Source: Siculibacillus lacustris (GTDB taxonomy: Bacteria; Pseudomonadota; Alphaproteobacteria; Rhizobiales; Ancalomicrobiaceae). Taken from it: a DNA stretch of 34,557 bases. A program made the position numbers and the translations under genes. The notes beneath the pieces are model-generated. The model worked only from the letters and a program-made list of their open reading frames with translations. It searched no databases and was not told where the DNA came from. Of the stretch, positions 15,469 to 23,341 are shown in pieces (position 1 is the first letter of the stretch; the number at the start of each line of letters is the position of its first letter). Location: contig NZ_SJFN01000015.1 of NCBI RefSeq assembly GCF_004328075.1, positions 79,457 to 114,013 of the forward strand, written 5' to 3'.

Positions 15469-16647
15469 TCAGGCGCGGGGGCGGGCGAGGATGGTCCAGT
15501 AGATCCCCACGAAGCCGACGAAGGCGACGAGCCAGCCGAGCACCGCGACGTGGAGCAGGGCGAATTCGGCCCAGCCGAAGCCGACGGCGATGCGGGCGAT
15601 GAGTGCCACCCCGGCGCCGACATAGATCACCTTCAACCCGCGGCCGGCGTGCATCGCCCGGCCGGTGTGGCCGAGGCTCGCCCGGGTCATCACCGCCAGC
15701 GTCATCAGGCCGACGGCGCCGATGGTCCAGGCGTGGAGCGCGGCGCTCGGGGCGAGCGGCAGGCCGAGGTTCGCGGCACCGAGCAGCAGGAAGCCGAGCG
15801 GCAGCGACAGATAGGCGACGTGGAGGACGAGCAGCAGCGCCTCGGCGCCGGTGCGCCAGCCGGCCCAGCGGGCGAGCCGGGCGGCTTGGGCGAGGCCGGC
15901 GACGATCAGCGCGACCGCGGTCGCGCGATGGTCGGGGGCGGCGATCCAGGCGGCCAAGGCAAGAGCGGAGACGACGATCACCGCGCCGTCGAAGCGCCCG
16001 AAGGGAATCGGCATGAAGCCGGGGGCGCGGTTGCGCAGCCAGTTGGCGGTGAAGCTCGGGACGATGCGGCCGCCGATCACCGAGACCAGCAGCACCGCCG
16101 CGGCCAGACCGATGCGGGTGCCGATCACCGCGTGGCCGTCGCGCATCACTTCGAAGTGGAACGCGGCATTGCCGGCCAGCAGCAGGCCGAGCAGGGCGAG
16201 GACGCGCAGATTGCGCCAGTTGCGCCCGGCGATGACTTCGCGGGCGATCAGGCCGATCAGCGCCACCAGAAAGGCGAGGTCGATCGCCGCGGCGAGCGGC
16301 GCGCCGATCCACGCCGAGAGGGCGATCGCCAGCCGTCCGGCGGCCCAGATCGCCACCAGCGCGGCGAGCGGCGTGCCGACCACCGGCAGGCGGCCGGTCC
16401 AGTTGGGCACCGCGGTCAACAGGAACCCGGCGGCGGCGGCCGGCAGATAGCCGTAGAGCAACTCGTGGACGTGCCAGTCGAGGGCCGGGAAGATGGTCGG
16501 CAGGACCAGATGGCCCTCCCACATCGGCAGCCACAGCGCGACGGCGATCGCCGCCCAGACGGCGCCGAACAGGAAGAACGGACGGAAGCCGCCCGACAAC
16601 AGGATCGGACCGTCGTAGGCCCGCCTCTTTTCCGCGGTTGTCGCCAT
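15469..16647 (-). CDS. nnrS: NnrS family haem/copper membrane protein
   Basis: NnrS proteins are polytopic inner-membrane proteins linked to nitric oxide tolerance and denitrification. The 392-residue product has about twelve hydrophobic segments. Family-typical pieces are SGGFRPFFLFGAVWA near the N-terminus, DWHVHELLYGYLPAAAAGFLLTAVPNWTG (quoted here only as DWHVHELLYGY and AVPNWTG), FHFEVMRDG, GRIVPSFTANWLR and HAWTIGAVGLMTLAVMTRA (as HAWTIGAVG and VMTRASLGHTGR). The conserved His residues are likely metal or haem ligands. The ATG at 16647 has GAGGA upstream, and an FNR/NnrR-like box lies 75 bp further up. Confidence 0.94.
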   Translation of the reverse strand: MATTAEKRRAYDGPILLSGGFRPFFLFGAVWAAIAVALWLPMWEGHLVLPTIFPALDWHVHELLYGYLPAAAAGFLLTAVPNWTGRLPVVGTPLAALVAIWAAGRLAIALSAWIGAPLAAAIDLAFLVALIGLIAREVIAGRNWRNLRVLALLGLLLAGNAAFHFEVMRDGHAVIGTRIGLAAAVLLVSVIGGRIVPSFTANWLRNRAPGFMPIPFGRFDGAVIVVSALALAAWIAAPDHRATAVALIVAGLAQAARLARWAGWRTGAEALLLVLHVAYLSLPLGFLLLGAANLGLPLAPSAALHAWTIGAVGLMTLAVMTRASLGHTGRAMHAGRGLKVIYVGAGVALIARIAVGFGWAEFALLHVAVLGWLVAFVGFVGIYWTILARPRA

Positions 16648-16693
16648 GTTCGTTCCTCGTTTCGACGGGGCCGCGACGGGCCCGGAGGCCGAG

Positions 16694-16735
16694 CTTATCT
16701 CATCGCCGTCGCCGTCACGGCTTGACGAAGGGCAA
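16694..16735 (-). promoter_or_regulatory. FNR/NnrR-type box and possible -10 for nnrS
   Basis: TTGAC-GAAG-GGCAA at 16722-16735 matches the CRP/FNR-superfamily dyad TTGAT/C-N4-G/ATCAA with one mismatched position. On the minus strand GATAAG (16699-16694) is a plausible -10. The box centre would then lie close to -41.5, the class II activation position. The box lies 64 bp upstream of mog on the other strand and could serve both genes. The regulator (Fnr, NnrR or Dnr type) is not determined. Confidence 0.5.
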
Positions 16736-16798
16736 GTGGAGCGGGTTTCGTCGCGACCACCCGCGCCGCTCCCGGCGCCCCGATCGCGAGGATCCCCG

Positions 16799-17353
16799 AT
16801 GACCGCCGACCCCGTCTCCGTTCCCCCGGTTCCGATCGGTGTGGTGACCGCCTCCGACCGCGCCTCGCGCGGCGTCTATGCCGATCTCTCGGGGCCGGCG
16901 ATCGAGAGCTATCTCGCCGAAGTGCTGGCGACGCCTTTCCGGATCGTCCGGCGGCTGGTCGAAGACGAGCGGCCGGCGATCGAAGCGGCGCTGATCGAGT
17001 TGGTCGACGTCGAAGGCTGCAGCCTGGTGGTCACCACCGGCGGCACCGGGCCGTCGCCGCGCGACGTCACGCCCGAGGCGCTGGCCGCGGTCTGCGACCG
17101 GATGATGCCGGGCTTCGGCGAGGCGATGCGGGCCAAGAGCCTCGCGATCGTGCCGACCGCGATCCTGTCGCGCCAGGAGGCGGGGCTCCGGGGCCGCGCG
17201 TTGATCATCAATCTGCCCGGCAAGCCGGCGTCGATCCGGGATTGTCTCGATGCGGTGATGCCGGCGGTGCCCTATTGTCTCGACCTGACCGGGGGCGATC
17301 GTCTCGACACGCGCCCCGAGCGCATAGTGGCGTTCCGACCGAAGGGCGCCTGA
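16799..17353 (+). CDS. mog: Molybdopterin adenylyltransferase (Mog/MoaB type)
   Basis: Mog adenylates molybdopterin before molybdenum insertion. The 184-residue product has the MoCF-biosynthesis core: VVTASDRASRGVYAD, TTGGTGPSPRDVTPEA at 79-94 (substrate loop with the key Asp) and LPGKPASIRDCLDA. The frame is open upstream, but the ATG at 16799 has GAGGA 8 nt before it and gives a normal length. The DUF2478 gene follows 10 bp after its stop. It is divergent from nnrS across a candidate FNR-type site, which fits a role in anaerobic molybdoenzymes such as nitrate reductase. Confidence 0.92.
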   Translation: MTADPVSVPPVPIGVVTASDRASRGVYADLSGPAIESYLAEVLATPFRIVRRLVEDERPAIEAALIELVDVEGCSLVVTTGGTGPSPRDVTPEALAAVCDRMMPGFGEAMRAKSLAIVPTAILSRQEAGLRGRALIINLPGKPASIRDCLDAVMPAVPYCLDLTGGDRLDTRPERIVAFRPKGA

Positions 17354-17363
17354 GGAGCGAGCG

Positions 17364-17906
17364 ATGACCCGCGATCCCGATCTTCCGATCCTGGCGGTGG
17401 TGGTCCATCGGCCCGGCGAGGGTGCGATGATGGAACGGGTGGCCGCGGCGGCCGCCGCCGCCGGGCTGCGGCTGGCCGGCATGATCCAGCACGACGTGGC
17501 GCGCGCCGACCGGCCCTATTCGACGATGCTGCTCACCGACCTGTCGGGCGGCCCGGAGATCGTGCTGTCGCAGGATCGCGGCGCGGCGTCCGAGGGCTGC
17601 CACCTCGACACCGCGGCGCTCGAGGAGGCGGTCGGCCGCCTCGCGGTGGTGCTCGACGCCACCCCGCTGCCGGATCTCTTGATCCTGTCCAAGTTCGCGC
17701 GGCGAGAGGCCGAAGGTCACGGTTTCCGCCAGACCATCGAGCGGGCGGTGGATCACGGCGTGCCGGTGCTGGTCGGGGTGTCCGATCCGCATCTCGACGG
17801 CTTCCGTGCCTTCGCCGACGGCCTCGAACTGGTGCTCGACGGCGAAGCGGCGGCGATCGACTTCCTGCGCGAGCTGGCCGCCGAGACCGGCCGAGTCTCC
17901 GCCTGA
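17364..17906 (+). CDS. DUF2478 family protein (molybdenum-associated)
   Basis: The product is 180 residues. It resembles DUF2478 proteins, which are often encoded near molybdate transport or molybdenum cofactor genes. Visible family pieces are PILAVVVHRPGEG (a possible nucleotide-binding strand without a full P-loop), LRLAGMIQHDV, LSGGPEIVLSQDRG, then CHLDTAALEEA and LLILSKFARREAEG. The ATG at 17364 has GAGGAG upstream and follows mog closely, so the two genes are co-transcribed. The biochemical activity is unknown. Confidence 0.8.
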   Translation: MTRDPDLPILAVVVHRPGEGAMMERVAAAAAAAGLRLAGMIQHDVARADRPYSTMLLTDLSGGPEIVLSQDRGAASEGCHLDTAALEEAVGRLAVVLDATPLPDLLILSKFARREAEGHGFRQTIERAVDHGVPVLVGVSDPHLDGFRAFADGLELVLDGEAAAIDFLRELAAETGRVSA

Positions 17907-17937
17907 GCCTGCGATCCCCGGGGGTCCGACGCGACGC

Positions 17938-18429
17938 TCACCCCTCGGCGGGGTCGGGCGGCAGCCGTTCGATGCCGGTGGTGTCGACCGCGGCGAGCAG
18001 GTCGGCGACGCGGCGGCCGCCGATCAATCGATCCGGCACGATCTCGGCGAGCGGCACCAGCACGAAGGCGCGTTCGGCGAGTCGCGGGTGGGGCAGCGTC
18101 AGATTGGGCTCGGCGACGACCCGGCCGTCGACGTCGAGGAGATCGAGATCGATCGCCCGCGGTCCCCAGCGGATGGTGCGGACGCGGCCGAGGTCGCTCT
18201 CGGTGGCGAGCAGCAGGGCGAGCAGGGCCTGGGGCTCGAGCGTGGTGGCGACCCGCACGCAGGCGTTGACGAAGGGCGGCTGACGGGTCAGCCCCCACGG
18301 CGGGGTGCGCCAGTTCGACGAGCGCGTGACGACCCGCACGCCGGCCGCCGCCAGCCGGTCGAGGGCGGCGACGAAGGTCGCCGGCACGTCGCCGAGATTG
18401 CCGCCGAGACCGATCAGCGCATCAGCCAT
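17938..18429 (-). CDS. folK: 6-hydroxymethyl-7,8-dihydropterin pyrophosphokinase (HPPK)
   Basis: FolK transfers pyrophosphate from ATP to 6-hydroxymethyl-dihydropterin in folate synthesis. The 163-residue product has LIGLGGNLGD at the N-terminus, SNWRTPPWG and PPFVNACV for pterin binding, and RWGPRAIDLDLLD, the signature with the Mg-binding Asp pair, followed by LPHPRLAERAFVLVPL. The ATG at 18429 overlaps the folB stop by 8 bp; a longer frame exists but would cut deeper into folB. It is the last gene of folP-folB-folK. Confidence 0.95.
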   Translation of the reverse strand: MADALIGLGGNLGDVPATFVAALDRLAAAGVRVVTRSSNWRTPPWGLTRQPPFVNACVRVATTLEPQALLALLLATESDLGRVRTIRWGPRAIDLDLLDVDGRVVAEPNLTLPHPRLAERAFVLVPLAEIVPDRLIGGRRVADLLAAVDTTGIERLPPDPAEG

Positions 18430-18790
18430 CGCGGTGGCGCTCGATCTCGATGGCGACGCCGTCGAGGATGATCGGGATCGGCGCCGCCGGTTTCTCGACC
18501 CGGACCACCAGGCTCTCGACCTGGGCATAGGTCGCGAGCACCTGCTGGGCGATCGCTTCGGCCAAGGCCTCGATCAGCGAGAATCGGCGCTCGGTGGCGA
18601 CGTCGACGACGATCTTGGCGAGGCGGTCGTAGGAGACGGTGCGGCGCCAGTCGTCCGACACGCCGGCCGGGCGCAGATCGAGGCGGGCCTCGACCGACAC
18701 GTAGAAGCGCTGGCCGAGCTTCTCCTCCTCCGGATGGAGGCCGTGGTAGGCGTAGACGGCGATGCGGGTGAGGAGGATGCGGTCGGTCAC
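18422..18790 (-). CDS. folB: Dihydroneopterin aldolase
   Basis: FolB cleaves dihydroneopterin to 6-hydroxymethyl-dihydropterin and glycolaldehyde. The 122-residue product is of normal length and has AVYAYHGLHPEEEKLGQRF (catalytic region with the conserved His-Gly and Glu), DWRRTVSYDRLAKIV and SLIEALAEAIAQQVL. The start is GTG at 18790, overlapping the folP stop (GTGA). It lies between folP and folK, and its product is the substrate of FolK. Confidence 0.94.
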   Translation of the reverse strand: MTDRILLTRIAVYAYHGLHPEEEKLGQRFYVSVEARLDLRPAGVSDDWRRTVSYDRLAKIVVDVATERRFSLIEALAEAIAQQVLATYAQVESLVVRVEKPAAPIPIILDGVAIEIERHRDG

Positions 18791-19692
18791 GGGCGGGCTC
18801 CTGCGGGCGCGGCGGCACCGGCGGTCGGGCGAGGGTTCGGGCGGGCGGCGACCAGGGCGTCGGCGATGCGGGCGGCCTCGACATGGGGGCCGACGTCGTG
18901 GACCCGCAGGATCGCCGCGCCGGCGAGGATGCCGGCGACGTTGGTGGCCAGCGTGCCGTTGAGGCGGCGGTCGGTGGGCAGGTCGAGGATGCGGCCGATC
19001 ATCGACTTGCGCGAGGTGCCGAGCAGGATCGGCCGGCCGAGCACCGCGAGTTCGCCGAGCCGGGCGAGCGCCGCGAGGTTCTGCTCGAAGGTCTTGCCGA
19101 AGCCGATGCCGGGATCGACGATCACGTCGGCCTCGGGGATGCCGGCGCGCACCGCGATCTCCAGGGCGCGCTCGAAGAAGGCGAGCTGATCGGCGATCAC
19201 GTCGAGGGCCGGATCGATGGTGTCGCGGTTGTGCATCACCACCACCGGGGCGCGGTGGTCGGCGGCGACCCGGGCGAGATCGGGATCGCGGGTCAGGCCC
19301 CAGACGTCGTTGAGCAGGCTCGCGCCGGCGGCGAAGGCGGCGCGCGCGGTCGCGGCCTTGGAGGTGTCGATCGAGATCGGCACGGCGACCCGCGGCGCCA
19401 GGGCGGCGATCACCGGTACGACCCGGGCGATCTCCTCGTCCGCCGGCACGATGGCGTGGCCGGGGCGGGTCGACTCGCCGCCGACGTCGATCAGGTCGGC
19501 GCCCTCTTCGATCATCGCGAGGCCGTGGGCGAGCCCCGCGTCGAGGGCGTCGAAGCGGCCGCCGTCGGAGAAGCTGTCGGGGGTGGCGTTGAGGATGCCC
19601 ATCACCAGGGTGCGGCGTCCGAGGTCGGCCAGCCGGGCGATGCCGTCGGGGCGGGCGGGGAAACCGGAGAGGGGCGTGGCGACGGCGGCCAT
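18787..19692 (-). CDS. folP: Dihydropteroate synthase
   Basis: FolP joins the pyrophosphorylated pterin to p-aminobenzoate and is the sulfonamide target. The 301-residue product has the two Prosite-type motifs MGILNATPDSFSDGG and DLIDVGGESTRPG, plus PISIDTSKA, LLNDVWG, VIVDPGIGFGKT and LLGTSRKSMIG. The frame runs on upstream, but the ATG at 19692 has GAGGT about 4 nt before it. It heads the folPBK operon; 446 bp of non-coding DNA lies upstream. Confidence 0.96.
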   Translation of the reverse strand: MAAVATPLSGFPARPDGIARLADLGRRTLVMGILNATPDSFSDGGRFDALDAGLAHGLAMIEEGADLIDVGGESTRPGHAIVPADEEIARVVPVIAALAPRVAVPISIDTSKAATARAAFAAGASLLNDVWGLTRDPDLARVAADHRAPVVVMHNRDTIDPALDVIADQLAFFERALEIAVRAGIPEADVIVDPGIGFGKTFEQNLAALARLGELAVLGRPILLGTSRKSMIGRILDLPTDRRLNGTLATNVAGILAGAAILRVHDVGPHVEAARIADALVAARPNPRPTAGAAAPAGARP

Positions 19693-20138
19693 GGGACCTC
19701 GGAGCGCGCGAGTGGACGGGCGGGCGACGGGCGACGCGTCGCGGTCTCCACCTCTAGACCGGTTTGCGATCCGAATGCATCCGTTCCCGGACCCTTCCCG
19801 AGGAATATCGGCGCCGGTCGCCGCGGGCACACCGGACGCGACGCGCGCGGATTCCGCTGCGGGGGCGCCGCAGCGGCGGCGGTTGGAACGCCGGATGAAG
19901 TCCCTCGACTTCGACCGGAGAGTCGGGCGGCGAACTCGAGGAGCGCGTCCGGATCCGTGCCCAAGCCATTGATATTAATTGACTAAACAGCTGAAGTTGA
20001 AGCTTCGATTCCGCGTCTTCACACGGCGAGTCCGGATCTTCACGCAACGAGTCGGGTCGTTCGCGCGAGGCGCTCGAAGCGGCCACAGCGTCATGGGGAC
20101 GGGTCACTGGGGAGAGGTCGAGGGGCGCGAGGATTCGC
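19693..20138. other. Gene-free 446-bp stretch with an AT-rich patch
   Basis: I find no gene in this stretch. Frames crossing it are very basic or Ser/Pro-rich with no family resemblance. An AT-rich patch lies near 19968-20005 (around ATTGATATTAATTGAC), unusual in this window. It is followed at about 20009-20071 by three degenerate 21-bp units that share CTTCAC and GAGTC elements. The folP promoter probably lies here, since folP starts at 19692. Confidence 0.4.
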
Positions 20139-20615
20139 TCAGCCGACCGCCACGACCCGGGCGCCGACGGCGGCGGCGAGGGCGGCGGGGGCGACGGCGA
20201 AGACCGTGAAGGGCGTACCGCCGGCCGCCCAAACCACGTCGTGGGCGAGGAGGTCGCGGTCCATGAACACGGTGAGCGGATTGGCGTGGCCGAGCGGCGG
20301 CACGCCGCCGATGGCATAGCCGGTCAGCGCCCGCACGTCCTCGGCGTCGGTGCGCTTCAGCGCCTCGCCGATCGAGGCGGCGACCGCCTTTTCGTCGACC
20401 CGGTTGGCGCCGGAGACCAGCAGCAGATAGGGGCTGTTGCTGGTGCGGCCGCGGAACACCAGCGACTTGACGATCTGGGCGACGGCACAGCCGCAGGCGG
20501 CGGCGGCCTCCTCCGCGGTGCGGGCCGAGGCGGTGCGCTCGATCACCTCGACGTCGAGACCGAGGGCGCGGGCGGCGGCGGCGACACGGGCGGAACTCTC
20601 GGGCAGGTCGGGCAT
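20139..20615 (-). CDS. YbaK/EbsC-type aminoacyl-tRNA deacylase
   Basis: This 158-residue protein consists of one YbaK/ProX editing domain. Members hydrolyse mischarged tRNAs (for example Cys- or Ala-tRNA(Pro)). It has the conserved lysine at 50 in QIVKSLVF, SGANRVDEKAVAA, and GYAIGGVPPLGH, the loop that shapes the active site. It ends with FTVFAVAPAAL and the usual C-terminal strand. The ATG at 20615 has GGGAG upstream. It is followed at a distance by the folate operon and preceded by the phosphoesterase gene. The exact tRNA substrate is not predictable. Confidence 0.9.
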   Translation of the reverse strand: MPDLPESSARVAAAARALGLDVEVIERTASARTAEEAAAACGCAVAQIVKSLVFRGRTSNSPYLLLVSGANRVDEKAVAASIGEALKRTDAEDVRALTGYAIGGVPPLGHANPLTVFMDRDLLAHDVVWAAGGTPFTVFAVAPAALAAAVGARVVAVG

Positions 20616-20646
20616 CGGTGGGCTCCCGGTCGTGGGGGACGGCGGA

Positions 20647-21540
20647 TCAGGGGACCAGCGGCGCGCGGGCGATCTCGACCAGGCCGGATTCGGCGTCGCG
20701 GAAGCCGCGTTCGATGCGGGTGGTGTGCCAGGCGCCCGGGGCGCCGTCGATCTCGAACAGGTTCCAGCCGGCGCCGCGCCGATCGGGGCCGGGGTTGCGC
20801 GAGGCGGAGGGCACGCCGACCAGCGGGATCGGCCGCGTCGGCCCGTCGAGCCACTCGACGGTGGAGCGGTGGGTGTGGCCGTGGAGGATCAACTCGGCGC
20901 CGTGGTGGAGGAACAGGTCGCGGATCGCCTGGGTGCCGATCAGCCGGCCGGCCCAGTGGACCGGCTGGCGGGCCGGCGGATGATGGATCAGCACCACCCG
21001 GTAGAGGCCTTCGTGGGCGGTGTGGTCGAGGATCTCGGCGAGCCGCAGGGCCTGACCGGGGCCGACCCGGCCGGTGGCCATGAAGGGCGCGGTGGTCTCG
21101 GCCGAGGACACGCCGATCAGCGCGACCGGACCGCGGCGGCGGACATAGGGAAAGCGGCCGCTCTCGCCGGTATCGCCGCGCAGGAACGGGCCCCAGCTGT
21201 CGGTGGCCCGCTTGAGGGCGCCGCGGACATAGGCGTCGTGATTGCCGGGCACCACCGAGACGTCGCGCGGCGCGCCGAGGCTGTCGAGCCAGCGTCGGGC
21301 CGGCTCCAATTCGGCATCGAGGGCGATGTTGACGATGTCGCCGGTGACCGCGACGTGGTCCGGGGCGAGATCGTGGAGGTCGTCGACCAACTCGTCCAAC
21401 ACCGCCGGACGCAGCGAGCCGCGACCGCGGTTGAGGCGCCAGTTGATGTAACCGAGCACACGCTTGCCCACCAGCTCGCGCAGCTTCGGTCGAGGCATGG
21501 GGCCGAGATGGGGATCGGAGACGTGCGCGAGCCGGAACAT
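20647..21540 (-). CDS. Calcineurin-like metallophosphoesterase
   Basis: The 297-residue product carries all metal-binding motifs of the family: SDPHLG (D9, H11), TGDIVN (D68), GNHD (99-102), LIHHPP and LHGHTH. These bind two divalent metals. The PRPKLRELVGKRVLGYINW segment after the first motif is typical of a bacterial subgroup of unknown substrate. No signal peptide is visible, so it should be cytoplasmic. The ATG at 21540 has a modest Shine-Dalgarno (AGG). It is transcribed towards ybaK and lies downstream of a terminator at 21612-21640. Confidence 0.92.
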   Translation of the reverse strand: MFRLAHVSDPHLGPMPRPKLRELVGKRVLGYINWRLNRGRGSLRPAVLDELVDDLHDLAPDHVAVTGDIVNIALDAELEPARRWLDSLGAPRDVSVVPGNHDAYVRGALKRATDSWGPFLRGDTGESGRFPYVRRRGPVALIGVSSAETTAPFMATGRVGPGQALRLAEILDHTAHEGLYRVVLIHHPPARQPVHWAGRLIGTQAIRDLFLHHGAELILHGHTHRSTVEWLDGPTRPIPLVGVPSASRNPGPDRRGAGWNLFEIDGAPGAWHTTRIERGFRDAESGLVEIARAPLVP

Positions 21541-21611
21541 GGGCAGGACCTACAATCCCCGCCCGCCGTCGTCCAGACCGCGAGCGCACAAAAGCGCATC
21601 GCCGCCGCCCG

Positions 21612-21640
21612 AAAAAAAATCGGAGCCCGCGAGGGCTCCG
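21612..21640 (-). terminator. Strong Rho-independent terminator of the 36-residue peptide gene
   Basis: An 8-bp GC-rich stem (CGGAGCCC at 21621-21628 with GGGCTCCG at 21633-21640) has the loop GCGA and is followed on the minus strand by A and eight T. It is among the clearest terminators in the window. It lies 43 nt past the stop of the small gene and isolates it from the phosphoesterase gene. Confidence 0.9.
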
Positions 21641-21683
21641 AGTGGGCGTCGATCGACGACGTGGCCGATCGATCGTTTGGGTG

Positions 21684-21794
21684 TCAGGCCTGGGCGAAGA
21701 CGCGCATCATGGCGGCGACCTGCGGGGCGCTGTATTCGAGAGCCGGCTTCCAGGTGTAGGTCGGGCGGCGGAGACGGCGGAACAGGGCGATCAT
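21684..21794 (-). CDS. 36-residue basic peptide, unknown function
   Basis: An ATG at 21794 with a strong GAGGAG site 8 nt upstream opens a frame of 36 codons. The peptide has an N-terminal basic amphipathic start (MIALFRRLRRP), a Tyr/Trp-containing middle (TYTWKPALEY) and a hydrophobic C-terminus (APQVAAMMRVFAQA). The size and basic start recall DUF1127-type small proteins, but the DUF1127 core is absent. The strong ribosome site plus the dedicated terminator support expression. A longer upstream in-frame start is possible but lacks a ribosome site. Confidence 0.65.
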   Translation of the reverse strand: MIALFRRLRRPTYTWKPALEYSAPQVAAMMRVFAQA

Positions 21795-21959
21795 GATCGG
21801 GCTCCTCGTGGGTTTGGCGTCGACGCCGGCGATCCGGGCTGGGACCGCACGACCCGTTCCGCTCCGGGGAGTGAACGCGTAGGCTGTCGTCGTAGGCAAA
21901 TCGGTGGCGAAGATTTATGCATTTGCACAAGAACGAGCCAGGGGCGGGGAGGCCGAGCC

Positions 21960-21980
21960 GCCATGCGTCGGTCGCATGGC
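21960..21980 (+). other. Perfect hairpin in the Nudix gene leader
   Basis: An 8-bp perfect stem GCCATGCG/CGCATGGC with loop TCGGT lies 49 nt before the Nudix start. No T-run follows. It may be a leader structure or simply a chance palindrome. Confidence 0.35.
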
Positions 21981-22029
21981 CCCGGCGACGGAATCTTCAC
22001 GAAGCCATGTCGGACACGGGGGAAGGGCG

Positions 22030-22506
22030 ATGACCTGGGCGGAACGACTGCAGCCGCTGACCCGCCGGCTGGCGATCGCCGTCGGGCTGATGCGCCGGGC
22101 GACGACCCTCGGGGTGCGCGGCGTGGTGCGGCGGCACGACGGCGCGGTGCTGCTGGTGCGCCACACCTATCTCGGCGGCTGGTATCTGCCGGGCGGCGGC
22201 GTCGACCTCGGCGAGACGGTGGCGGCGGCCTTCGCCCGCGAGGTGGTCGAGGAGACCGGGGTGCGCCTCGCCGGGCCGCCGCGGCTGGTATCGTTCCACC
22301 ACAATCCCGCGGTGTCGCGCCGCGACCACGTCGCCTTCTTCGTCGCCGAGGCGGAGGAGAGCGAGCTCGGGCCGTCGCCGTCGCCGTGGGAGATCGCCGA
22401 GACCGGCTTCTTCACCCTCGACGATCTGCCCGCGACCGCCACCGCCGGCACCCGGCGCCGCCTCGCCGAACTCTACGACGGGGTGCCGGAGAGCGCCGAG
22501 TGGTAG
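22030..22506 (+). CDS. Nudix hydrolase
   Basis: The 158-residue product has a complete Nudix box at about 56-78 (GGVDLGE, then REVVEETGV), so catalysis on a nucleoside diphosphate-X substrate is expected. The preceding WYLPGGG is family-typical. The ATG at 22030 has GGGGAAGG upstream. A GTG at 21904 would add 42 residues beginning [11 protein letters not shown], but that stretch crosses the hairpin at 21960-21980 and has no domain. It lies divergent from the 36-residue peptide gene. The substrate is not predictable. Confidence 0.9.
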   Translation: MTWAERLQPLTRRLAIAVGLMRRATTLGVRGVVRRHDGAVLLVRHTYLGGWYLPGGGVDLGETVAAAFAREVVEETGVRLAGPPRLVSFHHNPAVSRRDHVAFFVAEAEESELGPSPSPWEIAETGFFTLDDLPATATAGTRRRLAELYDGVPESAEW

Positions 22507-22768
22507 CTCCGGTCTTGCCTCGAGGGCGCCCGTCGTGCTAACCGCCAGCGGCGCGGGCGACGGCCGCCCGCAGCGGTCGAGGTCCCGATGACGCCTGCGG
22601 CGGGAACGATGCAGCGACGACGAACCGAGCGACGTGGATTCGTCCGCGCCGTCGTCGCGGTCGCGTGCGCCTGACCCCCGATCGGTCGATCCGATCCCCG
22701 CGGGGCTTCGGCGTCGCGGCGCCGGCGGTGCGGTTCACCAGACCCCCCGCTTTCGGATGCCTCACCCC

Positions 22769-23275
22769 ATGAAGACCCTCGCTCCCGAGATCCGGCCGGA
22801 GACGGCCGCCGATGCCGCCGCCGTCGAAGCCCTCCATGAATTCGCCTTCGGCCCCGGCCGCTTCGCCCGCACCGCCTTCCGGCTGCGCGAACGGGTACCC
22901 TATGACCCGCATCTGTCGCTGGTGGCGATGGTCGGGCCGCGGCTGGCCGGATCGATCCGGCTGTCGCCGATCCGCATCGGCGCCACGCCGGCGCTGCTGC
23001 TCGGGCCGCTGGCGGTCGATCCCGACCACGGCCGGCGCGGCCTCGGCAGCGCCCTGGTGCGGCTGTCGCTGGCCGCGGCGCGCGAGCGCGGCCATGAACT
23101 GGTGCTGCTGGTCGGCGACGCCGCCTATTACGGCCGGCTCGGCTTCCACCACGTCCCGCCGACCCGGGTGCGTCTGCCCGGCCCGGTCGACACCCATCGG
23201 GTGCTGATCGCCGAACTGGTGGCGGGCGCGGCGGCTCGGGCCGAGGGGCTGGTGGCGCCGGTCCGCTCGGCCTGA
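22769..23275 (+). CDS. GNAT family N-acetyltransferase (YhbS-like)
   Basis: The 168-residue product has the GNAT acetyl-CoA core LLLGPLAVDPDHGRRGLGSA (motif A with RRGLGSA), followed by GHELVLLVGDAAYYGRLGF (quoted in part as VGDAAYYGRLGF), which resembles the YhbS group. The start is uncertain: the ATG at 22769 (MKTLAPEIRP) is used, with an in-frame ATG at 22757 as alternative, and neither has a good Shine-Dalgarno. The 262-bp spacer before it holds no convincing gene. It converges with tetR. The substrate is unknown. Confidence 0.88.
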   Translation: MKTLAPEIRPETAADAAAVEALHEFAFGPGRFARTAFRLRERVPYDPHLSLVAMVGPRLAGSIRLSPIRIGATPALLLGPLAVDPDHGRRGLGSALVRLSLAAARERGHELVLLVGDAAYYGRLGFHHVPPTRVRLPGPVDTHRVLIAELVAGAAARAEGLVAPVRSA

Positions 23276-23341
23276 GCGGAAGCGATCGGCGATCCGAGGA
23301 CGTCGCGGGCCCCCGAGCGGAGGGCGCCTCCCGGCCGGACC

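Noticed and set aside
19979-20209. 76-codon plus-strand frame crossing the AT-rich patch
   Set aside because: The product is almost only Arg/Gly-rich sequence running into the antisense of ybaK; no ribosome site or family match.
22588-22674. 28-residue plus-strand frame upstream of the GNAT gene
   Set aside because: No ribosome site, basic low-complexity peptide, no supporting terminator.
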